Origin: an uncultured Alphaproteobacteria bacterium
Lineage (GTDB): Bacteria > Pseudomonadota > Alphaproteobacteria > HIMB59 > GCA-002718135
Assembly (NCBI GenBank): GCA_902619055.1
Contig: CACNCW010000001.1
Location: 25,223-89,222 of the forward strand
Reading direction: 5' to 3'
DNA length: 64,000 nt
Below the pieces are notes generated by a model, which was not told the origin of the DNA, did not search any database, and was given only the letters and a program-made list of their open reading frames with translations. Positions 26,729 through 36,170 of this stretch are shown here, piece after piece. The position numbers and the translations under genes were made by a program. How positions within the stretch are numbered: position 1 is the first letter of the stretch; every line of letters begins with the position of its first letter.

Positions 26729-27475
26729 ATGAGTTCTTTTACTGCAGGAGTTATTGTTATTGGTGATGAAATACTTTCTGGTAGAACTCAAGATACAAAC
26801 TCAAATTATATTGCAAAAAAATTATTAGAAGCTGGTATTAAGTTAGAAGAAGTTATTGTTATTCAGGATGAGAAAAAAACAATAATAGAAAACGTTTTAA
26901 AATATAGCTCAAAATATTCTTATGTTTTTACTACTGGAGGAATTGGACCAACTCATGATGATATAACTTCAGAAAGTATATCTGAAGCCTTTAATTTACA
27001 ATATGAAACAAATAAAATGGCATTTGAAATTCTTGAAAGTTATTATCCAAAAGGTGAATTTAATGAAAGTAGGCAAAGAATGGCCAAAATGCCATTTGGT
27101 TCAAAGCTTATTTTAAATCCAATGACTGCTGCACCAGGATTTATTGTAAAAAATATTTATATTTTACCAGGTGTGCCAGAAATAATGCAAGTTATGTTTG
27201 AGGAATTATTGAAAAAAATTAAAAAAGGTAACCCAAAACTTGTTACAACAATTAATACTAATTTATACGAAAGTAAAATTGCAAAAAATTTAAAAAATAT
27301 TCAAAACAATTATGCAAATGCATCAATTGGTAGTTACCCATATTTTAATCTTGCAGCTAAAACAGGCGGTGTTAACATAGTTGTTTCATCATGGGATATG
27401 AAATCTATCCAACCAATAGTTGATGATATAACTAAGATGATTGAATTAAATGGTGGAAAAAGTTCTATAGTTTGA
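26729..27475 (+). CDS. CinA N-terminal (molybdopterin-binding, COG1058) domain protein
   Basis: Stand-alone MoeA/CinA-like domain of 248 residues, without the C-terminal nicotinamide-nucleotide amidase domain of full CinA. Seen: GVIVIGDEILSGRTQDTNS (7-25), FTTGGIGPTHDDIT near 70-83 and LPGVPEIMQVMFEE. In full-length proteins this domain hydrolyses ADP-ribose or related pyrophosphates. Divergent from map. Sixteen bases after its stop the tRNA-Leu gene begins, so read-through into the tRNA is likely. Confidence 0.88.
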   Translation: MSSFTAGVIVIGDEILSGRTQDTNSNYIAKKLLEAGIKLEEVIVIQDEKKTIIENVLKYSSKYSYVFTTGGIGPTHDDITSESISEAFNLQYETNKMAFEILESYYPKGEFNESRQRMAKMPFGSKLILNPMTAAPGFIVKNIYILPGVPEIMQVMFEELLKKIKKGNPKLVTTINTNLYESKIAKNLKNIQNNYANASIGSYPYFNLAAKTGGVNIVVSSWDMKSIQPIVDDITKMIELNGGKSSIV

Positions 27476-27491
27476 TATTAATCCAAAATTA

Positions 27492-27576
27492 GGCCTCGTG
27501 GTGGAATGGTAGACACAAAGGACTTAAAATCCTTGCCCTTTTGGGAGTGCCGGTTCAAGTCCGGCCGAGGCTACCA
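27492..27576 (+). tRNA. tRNA-Leu (anticodon UAA)
   Basis: Class II tRNA of 85 bases with an encoded CCA (27574-27576). The acceptor stem GGCCTCG pairs with 27566-27572, with a G1-U72 wobble; the discriminator is A73, as leucyl-tRNA synthetase needs. The D-arm TGGTGGAATGGTAGACAC is typical of Leu, the anticodon loop CTTAAAA gives UAA, the variable arm is a CCC-TTTT-GGG hairpin, and the T-arm GCCGG-TTCAAGT-CCGGC is perfect. Confidence 0.97.
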
Positions 27577-27587
27577 ATCGATAAATT

Positions 27588-27962
27588 ATGTTTGCTTTTA
27601 TTACCATTGGGACAAATAATTTAAAAAAATCATCTGCATTTTATAATAAAATTTTAAAACCTCTAAAAATTAAAAAAGTTTTATCTCATAATCGATATTA
27701 TGGTTATGCTAAAAAAGAAACTCCTAAAAAAATAGAATTATACTTGATTAGACCTCATAACAAAAAAAAAGCAACCATAGGAAATGGTACAATGATTACT
27801 TTTAAAGCTAATTCTAAAAAAACTGTTAATGAATTTTATAAAATTGGAATTAGTCTTGGAGCAAAAGATGAAGGAATGCCTGGGCCCAGACATGGTAAAG
27901 ATTATTATGCATATTTAAGGGATTTAGATGGCAACAAGATTTGTATTTTTAAAAAAATTTGA
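27588..27962 (+). CDS. VOC/glyoxalase-fold protein
   Basis: Single vicinal-oxygen-chelate-type protein of 124 residues, with FITIGTNNLKKSSAFYNKIL at the start and YYAYLRDLDGNKICIF at the end, where the glutamate metal ligand of glyoxalases is replaced by other residues. The substrate and any enzymatic role are unknown; similar proteins are annotated as glyoxalase/bleomycin-resistance-like. The ATG is only 11 bases after the tRNA-Leu 3' end, so it is probably transcribed with the tRNA. It ends two bases from the convergent nadK. Confidence 0.78.
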   Translation: MFAFITIGTNNLKKSSAFYNKILKPLKIKKVLSHNRYYGYAKKETPKKIELYLIRPHNKKKATIGNGTMITFKANSKKTVNEFYKIGISLGAKDEGMPGPRHGKDYYAYLRDLDGNKICIFKKI

Positions 27963-27964
27963 TC

Positions 27965-28723
27965 TTAAAAATTAAATTGTTCATTCAAAATTTTATCTTC
28001 AATAGAGTGTTTACTATCGAACAATACAGTGCATTTATTTTCATCTGAAGATACAATATTGACTCTACTAATATCTCTAAACTCAACATTGTCTGCCGTT
28101 ACGCTAGATGAGCGTTCATCATTATTTAACACTTCAAAATCAATTATACTAATTTCAGATAATAGAGCTCCTCTCCATCTCCTTGGTCTAAAGGCACTAA
28201 TTGGAGTTAATGCAAGTATATTTGAGTCTAAAGGTAGAATACTACCATGTGCTGATAGATTATAGGCTGTACTTCCAGCTGATGTAGATAACAAAACGCC
28301 ATCACATATCAATTCTTCCATTTTTACTTTCTCATTTATTTTAATTTTAATTTTTGATGCCAAATGAGTCTGCCTCATAAGAGAAACTTCATTATATGCA
28401 TATGCCTCAAAGATTTCATTATTAACACTTTGTGCAGTCATTTTTAATGGTTTAAAAGTAGATTTTTTAGCATTGACAATCATATCATTTAAATTTTCGT
28501 TACTAAGATTATTCATTAAAAAGCCAATTGAACCAAAGTTTATTCCAAAAAATGGTTTGTTTAGTTTATTAAAATTATGAAGTGATTTTAAAAGTAATCC
28601 ATCTCCTCCAATTGGAATAATATAGTCGGCATCTTCAACAGAATTTTGTCCAAATAATTTTGTTAGTTTTTTTTCTGTATTTTTTGCTTCAGGATTGTTT
28701 GATGATAAAAAATGAAATTTCAT
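27965..28723 (-). CDS. nadK: NAD kinase
   Basis: Phosphorylates NAD+ to NADP+. The 252-residue protein has the kinase signature IGGDGLLL (38-45), the NE/D-type motif YAYNEVSLMR near 107-116, and the glycine-rich LLSTSAGSTAYNLSAHGSIL (split: STSAGSTAYNLSA) near 146-160. It overlaps the moaA stop by one base (TAATG), so it is translationally coupled to moaA on the same strand. Confidence 0.95.
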   Translation of the reverse strand: MKFHFLSSNNPEAKNTEKKLTKLFGQNSVEDADYIIPIGGDGLLLKSLHNFNKLNKPFFGINFGSIGFLMNNLSNENLNDMIVNAKKSTFKPLKMTAQSVNNEIFEAYAYNEVSLMRQTHLASKIKIKINEKVKMEELICDGVLLSTSAGSTAYNLSAHGSILPLDSNILALTPISAFRPRRWRGALLSEISIIDFEVLNNDERSSSVTADNVEFRDISRVNIVSSDENKCTVLFDSKHSIEDKILNEQFNF

Positions 28724-29715
28724 TATCCACCTGTTACATTCATATGTCTTTTCATATATTTATTAATCTTTTCCCCAACCATAAAATCATGTTGTTTTGG
28801 TTTTATATTAAGAGCAAACTTAATTTTTTCTTTTATATAATCATCACTATAATCTTTTCTCATTATTTCTCTAAAATCAACAAAGTCATTCTGACCAAGA
28901 CACATGAAAAGTTTCCCAGTGCTTGATATTCTTACCCTATTGCAAGAGGCACAAAAATTATTTGTTAAAGGACTTATAAATCCAATTTTATTAGACACCA
29001 AATCACTAGTATAAAATCTAGCTGGGCCTCCAGTACTATAATCGATTTTAGAAAAATTATATATTTTGTCTAGTTTTGCAAAAGTGTCAGATAATGAAAT
29101 AAACTGATATTCTCTCGATATATCAGTTTCTTCCATTGGCATTACTTCAATAAATGTAAGATCAATTTTTTTGTTACTAGTCCAATTTAATAATTCTTCA
29201 ATTTCATTTTCATTAAAATCTTTTATTACTACAGTATTAATTTTTATTTTTATATTGGCATCAAGTGCTTCATTAATTCCATCAAAAACTTTTTCAATAT
29301 TTCCAAATCTTGTTATTGAATTATATTTTTCAGGGTTAATTGTATCTAGAGAAACATTAATCCTATTAATGCCATTTAGCTTAAGTTGTTTTGCATATTT
29401 TTTTAACAATGTACCATTTGTTGTGAGTGTTATTTCCTTTAGATTTGTTTTTTCTTTTTTGGTATTAAGTTTTTCAATTAATTTTATAATATCATTTCTT
29501 ACCAAAGGTTCACCTCCAGTTAATCTAATTTTTTTAACTCCAAGTTCTATAAAGTTGTCACATAATCTTTCGATTTCTTCTAAAGTGAGAATGTCTTTTC
29601 GTGGGAGAAATTGCATTTTTTCTTTCATACAATAAACACATCTTAGATCACATCTATCTGTAACAGATACTCTTAGATAGTTTACTTCTCTTAAATACTG
29701 ATCAATTAATTGCAT
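28723..29715 (-). CDS. moaA: GTP 3',8-cyclase (molybdenum cofactor biosynthesis MoaA)
   Basis: Radical-SAM enzyme of 330 residues that starts molybdopterin synthesis. N-terminal cluster cysteines C22, C26, C29 (CDLRCVYC) and a second cluster region FCASCNRVRISSTGKLFMC near 244-262, with the RVR motif. The C-terminus ends in GG, needed for activity. No other molybdenum-cofactor gene is present apart from the CinA-type domain protein nearby. It overlaps the DUF3553 gene by 14 bases. Confidence 0.95.
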   Translation of the reverse strand: MQLIDQYLREVNYLRVSVTDRCDLRCVYCMKEKMQFLPRKDILTLEEIERLCDNFIELGVKKIRLTGGEPLVRNDIIKLIEKLNTKKEKTNLKEITLTTNGTLLKKYAKQLKLNGINRINVSLDTINPEKYNSITRFGNIEKVFDGINEALDANIKIKINTVVIKDFNENEIEELLNWTSNKKIDLTFIEVMPMEETDISREYQFISLSDTFAKLDKIYNFSKIDYSTGGPARFYTSDLVSNKIGFISPLTNNFCASCNRVRISSTGKLFMCLGQNDFVDFREIMRKDYSDDYIKEKIKFALNIKPKQHDFMVGEKINKYMKRHMNVTGG

Positions 29716-29899
29716 TTATATTAATTATTTTTAATTCAACTTCTCTAGGGTTAATAGTTTTTTTTCCAACATTTTCAAAATTTATTGTAACGATATTGTT
29801 AATACATGATTGTACTTGACCAATTCCCCATTCTTTTTCTTTGCTAACATTTATAACAAAAGTACCTGGTGTAAGATCACCTATATAAAAATCTGACAT
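29702..29899 (-). CDS. DUF3553 family small protein
   Basis: A 65-residue protein with the DUF3553 pattern: an N-terminal GDLTPGTFVIN, EWGIGQVQS near 24-32, VTINFENVGKK near 37-47 and a hydrophobic end. This resembles a small SH3-like beta barrel also found fused to UvrD-type helicases. Common in alphaproteobacteria; function unknown. It lies between dksA and moaA on the same strand, with its end overlapping moaA by 14 bases. Confidence 0.85.
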   Translation of the reverse strand: MSDFYIGDLTPGTFVINVSKEKEWGIGQVQSCINNIVTINFENVGKKTINPREVELKIININAIN

Positions 29900-29910
29900 T
29901 TAAAATAAAA

Positions 29911-30318
29911 TTAACTAATTCTTTTTTCTGCTTTTTCATGCATTTCTTGAGCTTCTAAACTCAATGTTGCAACTGGTCTTGCTTCTAATCTTTTGATACT
30001 AATTGGATCACCTGTTTCATCGCAATAACCATATGATCCATCTTCAATTCTTTGAAGAGCAGCATCAATTTTATTGATTAGCTTTCTTTCTCTATCTCTA
30101 GTTCTAAGTTCGAAAGATCTATCTATTTCTTCAGATGCTCTATCAGTTATGTCGGGTTTTGCTTCATTCTCATTCTGAAGATTATTTAAAGTTTGAGATG
30201 ATTCCTTGAGTAAATCTTGTTTCCAACTTACTAATTTTTGCCTAAAATATTCTTTCATTTTGGCATTCATGAATTTTTCTTTCTTAGTTGGTTTATAATT
30301 TTTAGGTAATTTAGTCAT
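29911..30318 (-). CDS. dksA: RNA polymerase-binding transcription factor DksA
   Basis: Secondary-channel binding factor that works with ppGpp. From ATG 30318 the protein has 135 residues. The acidic coiled-coil tip carries D56 and D59 (PDITDRASEE). The C-terminal globular domain keeps C99 (GYCDETGDPI) but has Gly103 where the second Cys would be, and no later CxxC, so it is a single-cysteine, zinc-free type as described in Rhodobacter. The frame could start at a TTG at 30345, but the ATG gives the usual alphaproteobacterial N-terminus (LPKNYKP...EKFMN...YFRQKL). Divergent from recA. Confidence 0.93.
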   Translation of the reverse strand: MTKLPKNYKPTKKEKFMNAKMKEYFRQKLVSWKQDLLKESSQTLNNLQNENEAKPDITDRASEEIDRSFELRTRDRERKLINKIDAALQRIEDGSYGYCDETGDPISIKRLEARPVATLSLEAQEMHEKAEKRIS

Positions 30319-30432
30319 AATTTTAAAACGATGCTGATTTATCAAATGATTTTATTTATTCAAGCAATATTGAAATTTTATTAATTAAAAATAATTCATA
30401 TTTTTCAATATTTTAATCAAATTTTCATAAAA

Positions 30433-30447
30433 GAACAAAAATAGAAC
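30433..30447 (+). promoter_or_regulatory. SOS (LexA) box upstream of recA, GAAC-N7-GAAC
   Basis: GAAC at 30433-30436 and again at 30444-30447 with exactly seven bases between, the direct-repeat LexA box known from alphaproteobacteria. It lies 86 bases before the recA ATG in the dksA/recA divergent region. A third GAAC follows at 30459-30462, spaced 11 bases. No lexA gene is in the window. Confidence 0.7.
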
Positions 30448-30532
30448 TTTTAAAAATAGAACAAAACGTGTACAAGTAAACATGATTTGCAAGAATCTTA
30501 ATAAAAACATAGGAAATTAATGGAGAAATATA

Positions 30533-31645
30533 ATGTCTCAAGCTAAATTAAAAGTAGTAAATAACGAAAATTCAATGGATAAAGAAAACAGAAGTAAATC
30601 TCTAGAAGCTGCTGTAAGCCTAATAGAGAAAAATTATGGAAAAGGCTCAATAATGAAATTGGGCTCTAAAACAAACGTAGATATTGAAGCGATATCTACC
30701 GGTTCATTAGGACTAGATATAGCTCTTGGTATTGGAGGAGTTCCAAAGGGGAGAATTATTGAAATTTATGGACCTGAAAGTTCTGGTAAAACTACTTTAG
30801 CTACTCATATCGTTGCAGAATCTCAAAAACAAGGCGGTAATTGCGCATTTATAGATGCAGAGCATGCTCTAGATCCAGCATATGCAAAGAAATTAGGTGT
30901 AAATTTAGAAGAATTATTAATTTCCCAGCCTGATACAGGTGAACAGGGTTTAGAAATTGCTGATTCTTTAATTAAATCTGGAGGTATTGATGTGCTAATT
31001 ATTGACTCAGTTGCGGCACTTGTACCAAGAGCTGAGCTAGAAGGTGATATGGGAGATTCATTACCTGGTTTACAAGCTAGATTGATGAGTCAGGCTTTAA
31101 GAAAACTCACTAGCTCTATTGCTCAATCAAACACTTTAGTTGTATTCATAAATCAACTTAGAATGAAAATTGGCGTTATGTTTGGTAGTCCTGAGACAAC
31201 TACAGGCGGTAATGCTTTAAAATTTTATTCTTCTGTAAGAATGGACATTAGAAGAATTGGTGCAATTAAAGATAAAGATGAAATCATTGGAAATCAAACT
31301 AGAGTAAAGATAGTTAAAAATAAAGTTGCGCCTCCATTCAAAGTTGTTGAATTTGATATAATGTACGGAGAGGGTATATCTAAATTAGGTGAATTAGTTG
31401 ATTTAGGTGTCAAAGCAGAAATTATTGATAAATCTGGATCATGGTTTGCATACAAAAATACTAAAATAGGACAAGGTAGAGAAAACGTTAAAAACTTTCT
31501 TAATGACAATCCTACTATAGCTAAAGAAATTGAAAATCAAATTCTACAAAATGCTGGAATTGTTGAAAAAGCTATGATGGAAGGAAAAGTAGAGAATAAA
31601 GAAAAAGAAAAAGAAGCTAAAGAAGCTGAAGAAATAAAAGAATAG
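30533..31645 (+). CDS. recA: Recombinase RecA
   Basis: Strand-exchange protein and SOS co-protease, 370 residues. Walker [10 protein letters not shown] (80-88), Walker [10 protein letters not shown] near 151-159, and L2-region [20 protein letters not shown] (split: [10 protein letters not shown]) are intact. The C-terminus is a Lys/Glu-rich tail typical of RecA. A ribosome-binding-like TGGAGAA precedes the ATG. Upstream lies an alphaproteobacterial SOS box; downstream a clear intrinsic terminator, then alaS, an order common in alphaproteobacteria. Confidence 0.98.
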   Translation: MSQAKLKVVNNENSMDKENRSKSLEAAVSLIEKNYGKGSIMKLGSKTNVDIEAISTGSLGLDIALGIGGVPKGRIIEIYGPESSGKTTLATHIVAESQKQGGNCAFIDAEHALDPAYAKKLGVNLEELLISQPDTGEQGLEIADSLIKSGGIDVLIIDSVAALVPRAELEGDMGDSLPGLQARLMSQALRKLTSSIAQSNTLVVFINQLRMKIGVMFGSPETTTGGNALKFYSSVRMDIRRIGAIKDKDEIIGNQTRVKIVKNKVAPPFKVVEFDIMYGEGISKLGELVDLGVKAEIIDKSGSWFAYKNTKIGQGRENVKNFLNDNPTIAKEIENQILQNAGIVEKAMMEGKVENKEKEKEAKEAEEIKE

Positions 31646-31664
31646 TAAATATTATTTTTGTTTG

Positions 31665-31696
31665 GCGCCTATTTCAAAATAGGCGCTTTTTTATTT
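31665..31696 (+). terminator. Rho-independent terminator of recA
   Basis: An eight-base-pair GC-rich stem, GCGCCTAT (31665-31672) with ATAGGCGC (31679-31686), a six-base loop, then TTTTTTATTT. It is the clearest intrinsic terminator in the window, 19 bases after the recA stop. Confidence 0.92.
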
Positions 31697-31722
31697 AGAC
31701 AATAGAGTTTTCAAGTTATAAT
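31694..31722 (+). promoter_or_regulatory. Promoter of alaS with perfect TATAAT
   Basis: TTTAGA (31694-31699), a 17-base spacer and TATAAT (31717-31722). The -10 box ends eight bases before the alaS ATG, so the transcript should begin at or within about two bases of the start codon. The -35 overlaps the T-tract of the recA terminator. Confidence 0.6.
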
Positions 31723-31730
31723 ACCTTTTC

Positions 31731-34403
31731 ATGAATTCAAATCAGATAAGGTCAGCATTTCTCAATTATTTTAAAAAAAATGGACATAAGGTTATTCATT
31801 CTAGTTCTCTAGTGCCAGATAATGATCCTACTCTAATGTTTGCTAACTCTGGAATGGTACAATTTAAAAATATTTTTACAGGTAAAGAGACAAGAGATTA
31901 CAACAGAGCGACTACTGCTCAGAAATGTGTAAGAGCAGGCGGAAAGCACAATGATTTAGAAAATGTAGGATACACTACAAGACACCATACTTTTTTTGAA
32001 ATGTTAGGAAATTTCTCTTTTGGAGATTATTTTAAAGAGTTGGCCATAGAACTAGCATGGAATCTAATTACTAAAGAATATGCAATAAATAAAGATAGAT
32101 TATTAGTAACTGTTTATTCTGATGATCAGGAAGCTTTTGATTTATGGAAAAAAATAGCTGGATTGTCTGAAAATAAAATCATTAAAATAAGTACTTCTGA
32201 TAATTTTTGGTCAATGGGTGAAACTGGTCCTTGCGGTCCATGTTCTGAAATATTTTATGATCATGGTGATAAATACGAAGGAGGCCCTCCAGGTTCTCCA
32301 AACGAAGATGGTGATAGATTTATAGAAATATGGAATTTAGTATTTATGCAATATGAGCAAATATCTAAATCTGAGAGAATAAACCTACCAAAACCCTCCA
32401 TAGATACTGGAATGGGATTAGAGAGAATGACAGCTCTTCTAGATGGTTCTAACGATAATTATTCAACAGATTTATTTCAACCGATTATAAATGAATCAAC
32501 AAATCTATGTGGCGATGAAAGTTCAATAGCAAATCCTAGTCATAGAGTAATTGCAGATCACTTAAAATCCTCCTCTTTTTTAATTGCAGATGGAGTAATG
32601 CCCTCAAATGAAGGTAGAGGATATGTCTTACGAAGAATAATGAGAAGGGGAATGCGACACGCTCATTCTTTAGGTAATAAAGAGCCTGTATTTCATAAGC
32701 TATTCCCTATTTTTTTAGATGGAATTAAAAATTCATATCCTGAATTAGATAGAGCAAAAGATCTCATTACTAATACATTAATGAATGAAGAAACTAAATT
32801 CAAGGAAACTGTTGAAAAAGGAATAAAAATTTTAGATGAGGAAATTTCTAACTCAACAAATATATTTAATGGAGAAGTAGCATTTAAATTATATGACACC
32901 TATGGATTTCCCTTAGATTTAACACAAGATTATTTGAAAAGTAAAAATATTGAAGTCGATATAAAAACTTTTGAACAAAAAATGTTAGATCAAAAGGAAA
33001 GAGCGAGACAAAGTTGGAAAGGCACAGGAGACATCGAGGATGAAGGCATTTGGTTTGAAATAACTTCTAAAATAGAGCCAACAGAATTTTTAGGATATTC
33101 TGATATGGAAGCAGATTGTAAAATAATTTCAATTATATCAGAAAGTAAGTCAGTAGATAAAATTAAAAAAGATCAAGAAGCAATTATAATATTAAATCAA
33201 ACACCTTTTTATGGAGAAAGTGGTGGTCAAGTGGGAGATCATGGTTTGTTTGAAAATGATAACTTTAAATTTGAAGTAAACAATACTACAAAAATATTTG
33301 GAAACTATTTTCTTCACAAAGGTAAAGTAATTAGTGGTGAATGCGAAATTGAAGATACCATTAAAGCAAGCATTAATACAGTGAATAGAGATTTTATTAA
33401 ATATAATCATTCTTCAACTCATTTATTACATGCTGCTCTAAGAAAAATACTGGGCAAGCATGTCACGCAAAAGGGTTCACTTGTAAATTCAGAAAAACTT
33501 AGATTTGATTTTAGTCACAATAATCCAATTGAAAAAGATCAACTCATGAATATTGAAGAAATTGTAAATGATCAAATTCAAAAAAATGGAATTGTTAAAA
33601 TTAAAATTGTGGATCAAAAAAAAGCTATTGAAGAAGGTGCGATGGCATTGTTTGGAGAAAAATATAGCGATGAAGTAAGAGTAGTAACAATGGGTCAAGA
33701 AAATGAATCATTCTTTTCAAAAGAATTATGCGGAGGAACTCATGTTGTTAAATTAGGGGAAATAAGTAAATTTAAAATAACTAATCAATCTAGTGTTGCG
33801 TCTGGAATAAGAAGAATAGAGGCCGTATCTAATGTTGCAGTGGATAAATATATTAAAGAAATAGAAAGAAATTTATTAGAAAAAAATAAAAACCAAGATA
33901 ATCAAATTGAAGATTTAAAGAATAAAATTAAAAATATTAATGCTGATTATAATTTTAAAAATCAGTATGAAGACAAAGGTTTGTTAATTAAAGAATTAAT
34001 TCAGATACACGAAAAATTAAAACAAAATATGTCTATATCAAAAAATATTGATAATATTGTTGTAAAAAAAATCAAAGAATTAAATTTTATATACTTGATT
34101 GCTGAAGACTACCCTAATAAATCTTTGAAAACATTTATTGATGAGCAAAAAAAACAATATAACAAAAATAGTGTTTCGTTAATAATTTCAAATAATGATA
34201 ACAAACTATCTATAGTGCTAGGAGTTACTGAAGATATTACAGACCTTTTTGATGCTTCAAAAGAAATAAGAGAAATTTCGATTATTCTTGGTGGCAAGGG
34301 TGGTGGTGGTAGAAAAGATCTTGCTCAAGGAGGAGGATCAGATGTTAGTCAAATTAATGAAAGTATAAAATACGTAGAAGATAAATTAAATTCTATTAAT
34401 TAA
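31731..34403 (+). CDS. alaS: Alanyl-tRNA synthetase
   Basis: Class II synthetase of 890 residues. The catalytic domain opens with [20 protein letters not shown] and [15 protein letters not shown]; the editing domain has the zinc ligands [11 protein letters not shown] near 563-573 and CGGTHV near 667-672; the C-Ala domain ends [17 protein letters not shown] near-leaderless promoter precedes it and no Shine-Dalgarno sequence is possible in so short a leader. The 3' end overlaps the convergent icd by eight bases. Confidence 0.98.
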   Translation: MNSNQIRSAFLNYFKKNGHKVIHSSSLVPDNDPTLMFANSGMVQFKNIFTGKETRDYNRATTAQKCVRAGGKHNDLENVGYTTRHHTFFEMLGNFSFGDYFKELAIELAWNLITKEYAINKDRLLVTVYSDDQEAFDLWKKIAGLSENKIIKISTSDNFWSMGETGPCGPCSEIFYDHGDKYEGGPPGSPNEDGDRFIEIWNLVFMQYEQISKSERINLPKPSIDTGMGLERMTALLDGSNDNYSTDLFQPIINESTNLCGDESSIANPSHRVIADHLKSSSFLIADGVMPSNEGRGYVLRRIMRRGMRHAHSLGNKEPVFHKLFPIFLDGIKNSYPELDRAKDLITNTLMNEETKFKETVEKGIKILDEEISNSTNIFNGEVAFKLYDTYGFPLDLTQDYLKSKNIEVDIKTFEQKMLDQKERARQSWKGTGDIEDEGIWFEITSKIEPTEFLGYSDMEADCKIISIISESKSVDKIKKDQEAIIILNQTPFYGESGGQVGDHGLFENDNFKFEVNNTTKIFGNYFLHKGKVISGECEIEDTIKASINTVNRDFIKYNHSSTHLLHAALRKILGKHVTQKGSLVNSEKLRFDFSHNNPIEKDQLMNIEEIVNDQIQKNGIVKIKIVDQKKAIEEGAMALFGEKYSDEVRVVTMGQENESFFSKELCGGTHVVKLGEISKFKITNQSSVASGIRRIEAVSNVAVDKYIKEIERNLLEKNKNQDNQIEDLKNKIKNINADYNFKNQYEDKGLLIKELIQIHEKLKQNMSISKNIDNIVVKKIKELNFIYLIAEDYPNKSLKTFIDEQKKQYNKNSVSLIISNNDNKLSIVLGVTEDITDLFDASKEIREISIILGGKGGGGRKDLAQGGGSDVSQINESIKYVEDKLNSIN

Positions 34404-35604
34404 TTTGAAAATTGTTTTTTATTGCACTTAAAAAATCTTGAGTGTTTAACCATTTCTGATCTTTGTTTATTAATATTGCTAGATCTTTTGTCATTTCACC
34501 ACTTTCTACAGTTTTGATACACGTTTCTTCTAATTTTTTAGCAAAATTTATTAATTCATTATTACCATCAAATTCTCCTCTAAAACTTAAACCTCTTGTC
34601 CAAGCAAAGATTGATGCAATAGGATTAGTTGAAGTTTCTATACCTTTCTGATGATTTCTATAATGTCTTGTAACAGTTCCATGTGCAGCCTCAGCTTCTA
34701 CTGTTTTACCATCTGGGGTCATTAACACACTTGTCATTAAACCTAGTGATCCAAATCCTTGAGCAACAGAATCTGATTGAACATCTCCATCATAATTTTT
34801 GCAAGCCCAAATAAAATTACCTTCCCACTTTAAAGCTGAGGCCACCATATCATCGATTAATCTATGCTCATAAACTATATCTTTTTCATTAAACTTATTT
34901 TTAAATTCAGTATCAAATACATCCTGAAATAAATCTTTAAATCTTCCATCGTAGACTTTTAAAATAGTATTTTTAGTAGAAAGGTAAACTGGCCAACCAA
35001 GGTTAAGCCCATAATTAAAACAAGCTCTAGCAAAGTCTTTAATTGAATTATCTAAGTTATACATTGATAGGGCTACGCCAGATTTTTCAAATTCATATAC
35101 ATCTTTTGTAAATCCTTCAGATCCATCTTTAGGTTCAAAAACCATTTTAAGTGTCCCTGGTTTATTAATTAATGTGTCAGTAGCTCTATATTGATCACCA
35201 AAGGCATGTCTAGCAACTACAATTGGATGGTTCCAGTTCGTGATTATTCTTGGAACATTTTTGCAAATAATTGGCTGTCTAAATATTGTTCCTCCTAGTA
35301 TATTTCTTATTGTTCCATTCGGAGAACGCCACATTTGTTTTAATTTGAATTCCTCTACTCGATTTTCATCAGGAGTAATTGTTGCGCATTTTATTCCTAC
35401 ACCATATTTTTTCACTGCCTCAGCAGCATCTATGGTGATTTGATCATTTGTCTCATCTCTTTTAATAACTCCAAGATCAAAATATTTAATGTCTATATCA
35501 AGATAGGGCAAAATTAATTGTTCTTTGATATACTCCCAGATAATTCTGGTCATTTCATCTCCATCCATTTCAACTACAGGGTTTTTAACTTTTATTTTTG
35601 CCAT
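34396..35604 (-). CDS. icd: NADP-dependent isocitrate dehydrogenase
   Basis: TCA-cycle enzyme giving 2-oxoglutarate and NADPH, 402 residues, of the homodimeric eukaryote-like subfamily common in alphaproteobacteria. N-terminal [20 protein letters not shown] (split: [12 protein letters not shown]), substrate-binding [19 protein letters not shown] near 94-112, [14 protein letters not shown] near 303-316, and [15 protein letters not shown]. It overlaps the downstream part of the LOG-family gene by 13 bases and alaS by eight bases. Confidence 0.97.
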   Translation of the reverse strand: MAKIKVKNPVVEMDGDEMTRIIWEYIKEQLILPYLDIDIKYFDLGVIKRDETNDQITIDAAEAVKKYGVGIKCATITPDENRVEEFKLKQMWRSPNGTIRNILGGTIFRQPIICKNVPRIITNWNHPIVVARHAFGDQYRATDTLINKPGTLKMVFEPKDGSEGFTKDVYEFEKSGVALSMYNLDNSIKDFARACFNYGLNLGWPVYLSTKNTILKVYDGRFKDLFQDVFDTEFKNKFNEKDIVYEHRLIDDMVASALKWEGNFIWACKNYDGDVQSDSVAQGFGSLGLMTSVLMTPDGKTVEAEAAHGTVTRHYRNHQKGIETSTNPIASIFAWTRGLSFRGEFDGNNELINFAKKLEETCIKTVESGEMTKDLAILINKDQKWLNTQDFLSAIKNNFQIN

Positions 35605-36143
35605 TTAATTAATATATTTTTTAATTGATCAACCGTATCTATAATGTGAAAACTGTTTTGTAAATTTTTATTTGAAAATTTTTCATCTTCAAAAAATTTA
35701 AATTGCTGAAATAGATTATCCCAGAAATTATTTTTATTAAAAAATATTATTGGCTTATTATGAATCCCCATTATTTTCCAAGATACAACTTCTACTATTT
35801 CTTCTAAAGTTCCTGTTCCTCCTGGTAATGCTAAATATGCATCACCTAACTCAAAGAGTAATTTTTTTCTTTCAGACATATTATCCACTATTTTTAATTC
35901 ATCTATATTTTCAAAAATTATTTCTCTATCAGATAAAAAATTTGGAATTACTCCCATAACTCTATTTTTATATTTTTTTGCTGTCTTAGCAACCACACCC
36001 ATAATACCAACTTTTGCCCCACCGTAGACAATATTTATTTTAAATGATGATATTAATTTGCTAATTTCTTCTGCATCTTGATAATATTTATTACTTAATT
36101 TATCTGAAGATGAACAATAGATAGTAATTGATTTAATTGTCAT
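35592..36143 (-). CDS. LOG-family protein (possible cytokinin riboside 5'-monophosphate phosphoribohydrolase)
   Basis: A 183-residue lysine-decarboxylase-like Rossmann protein with the LOG motif PGGTGTLEE near 112-120 and [11 protein letters not shown] near 39-49. Characterised members hydrolyse nucleoside 5'-monophosphates to the free base and ribose 5-phosphate; it is not a decarboxylase. The start ATG at 36143 is 27 bases after the RND pump gene, and its end overlaps icd by 13 bases in the same orientation. Confidence 0.85.
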   Translation of the reverse strand: MTIKSITIYCSSSDKLSNKYYQDAEEISKLISSFKINIVYGGAKVGIMGVVAKTAKKYKNRVMGVIPNFLSDREIIFENIDELKIVDNMSERKKLLFELGDAYLALPGGTGTLEEIVEVVSWKIMGIHNKPIIFFNKNNFWDNLFQQFKFFEDEKFSNKNLQNSFHIIDTVDQLKNILIKWQK

Positions 36144-36170
36144 AGATTTAAAAGTTTATTTAAAAAAAAT

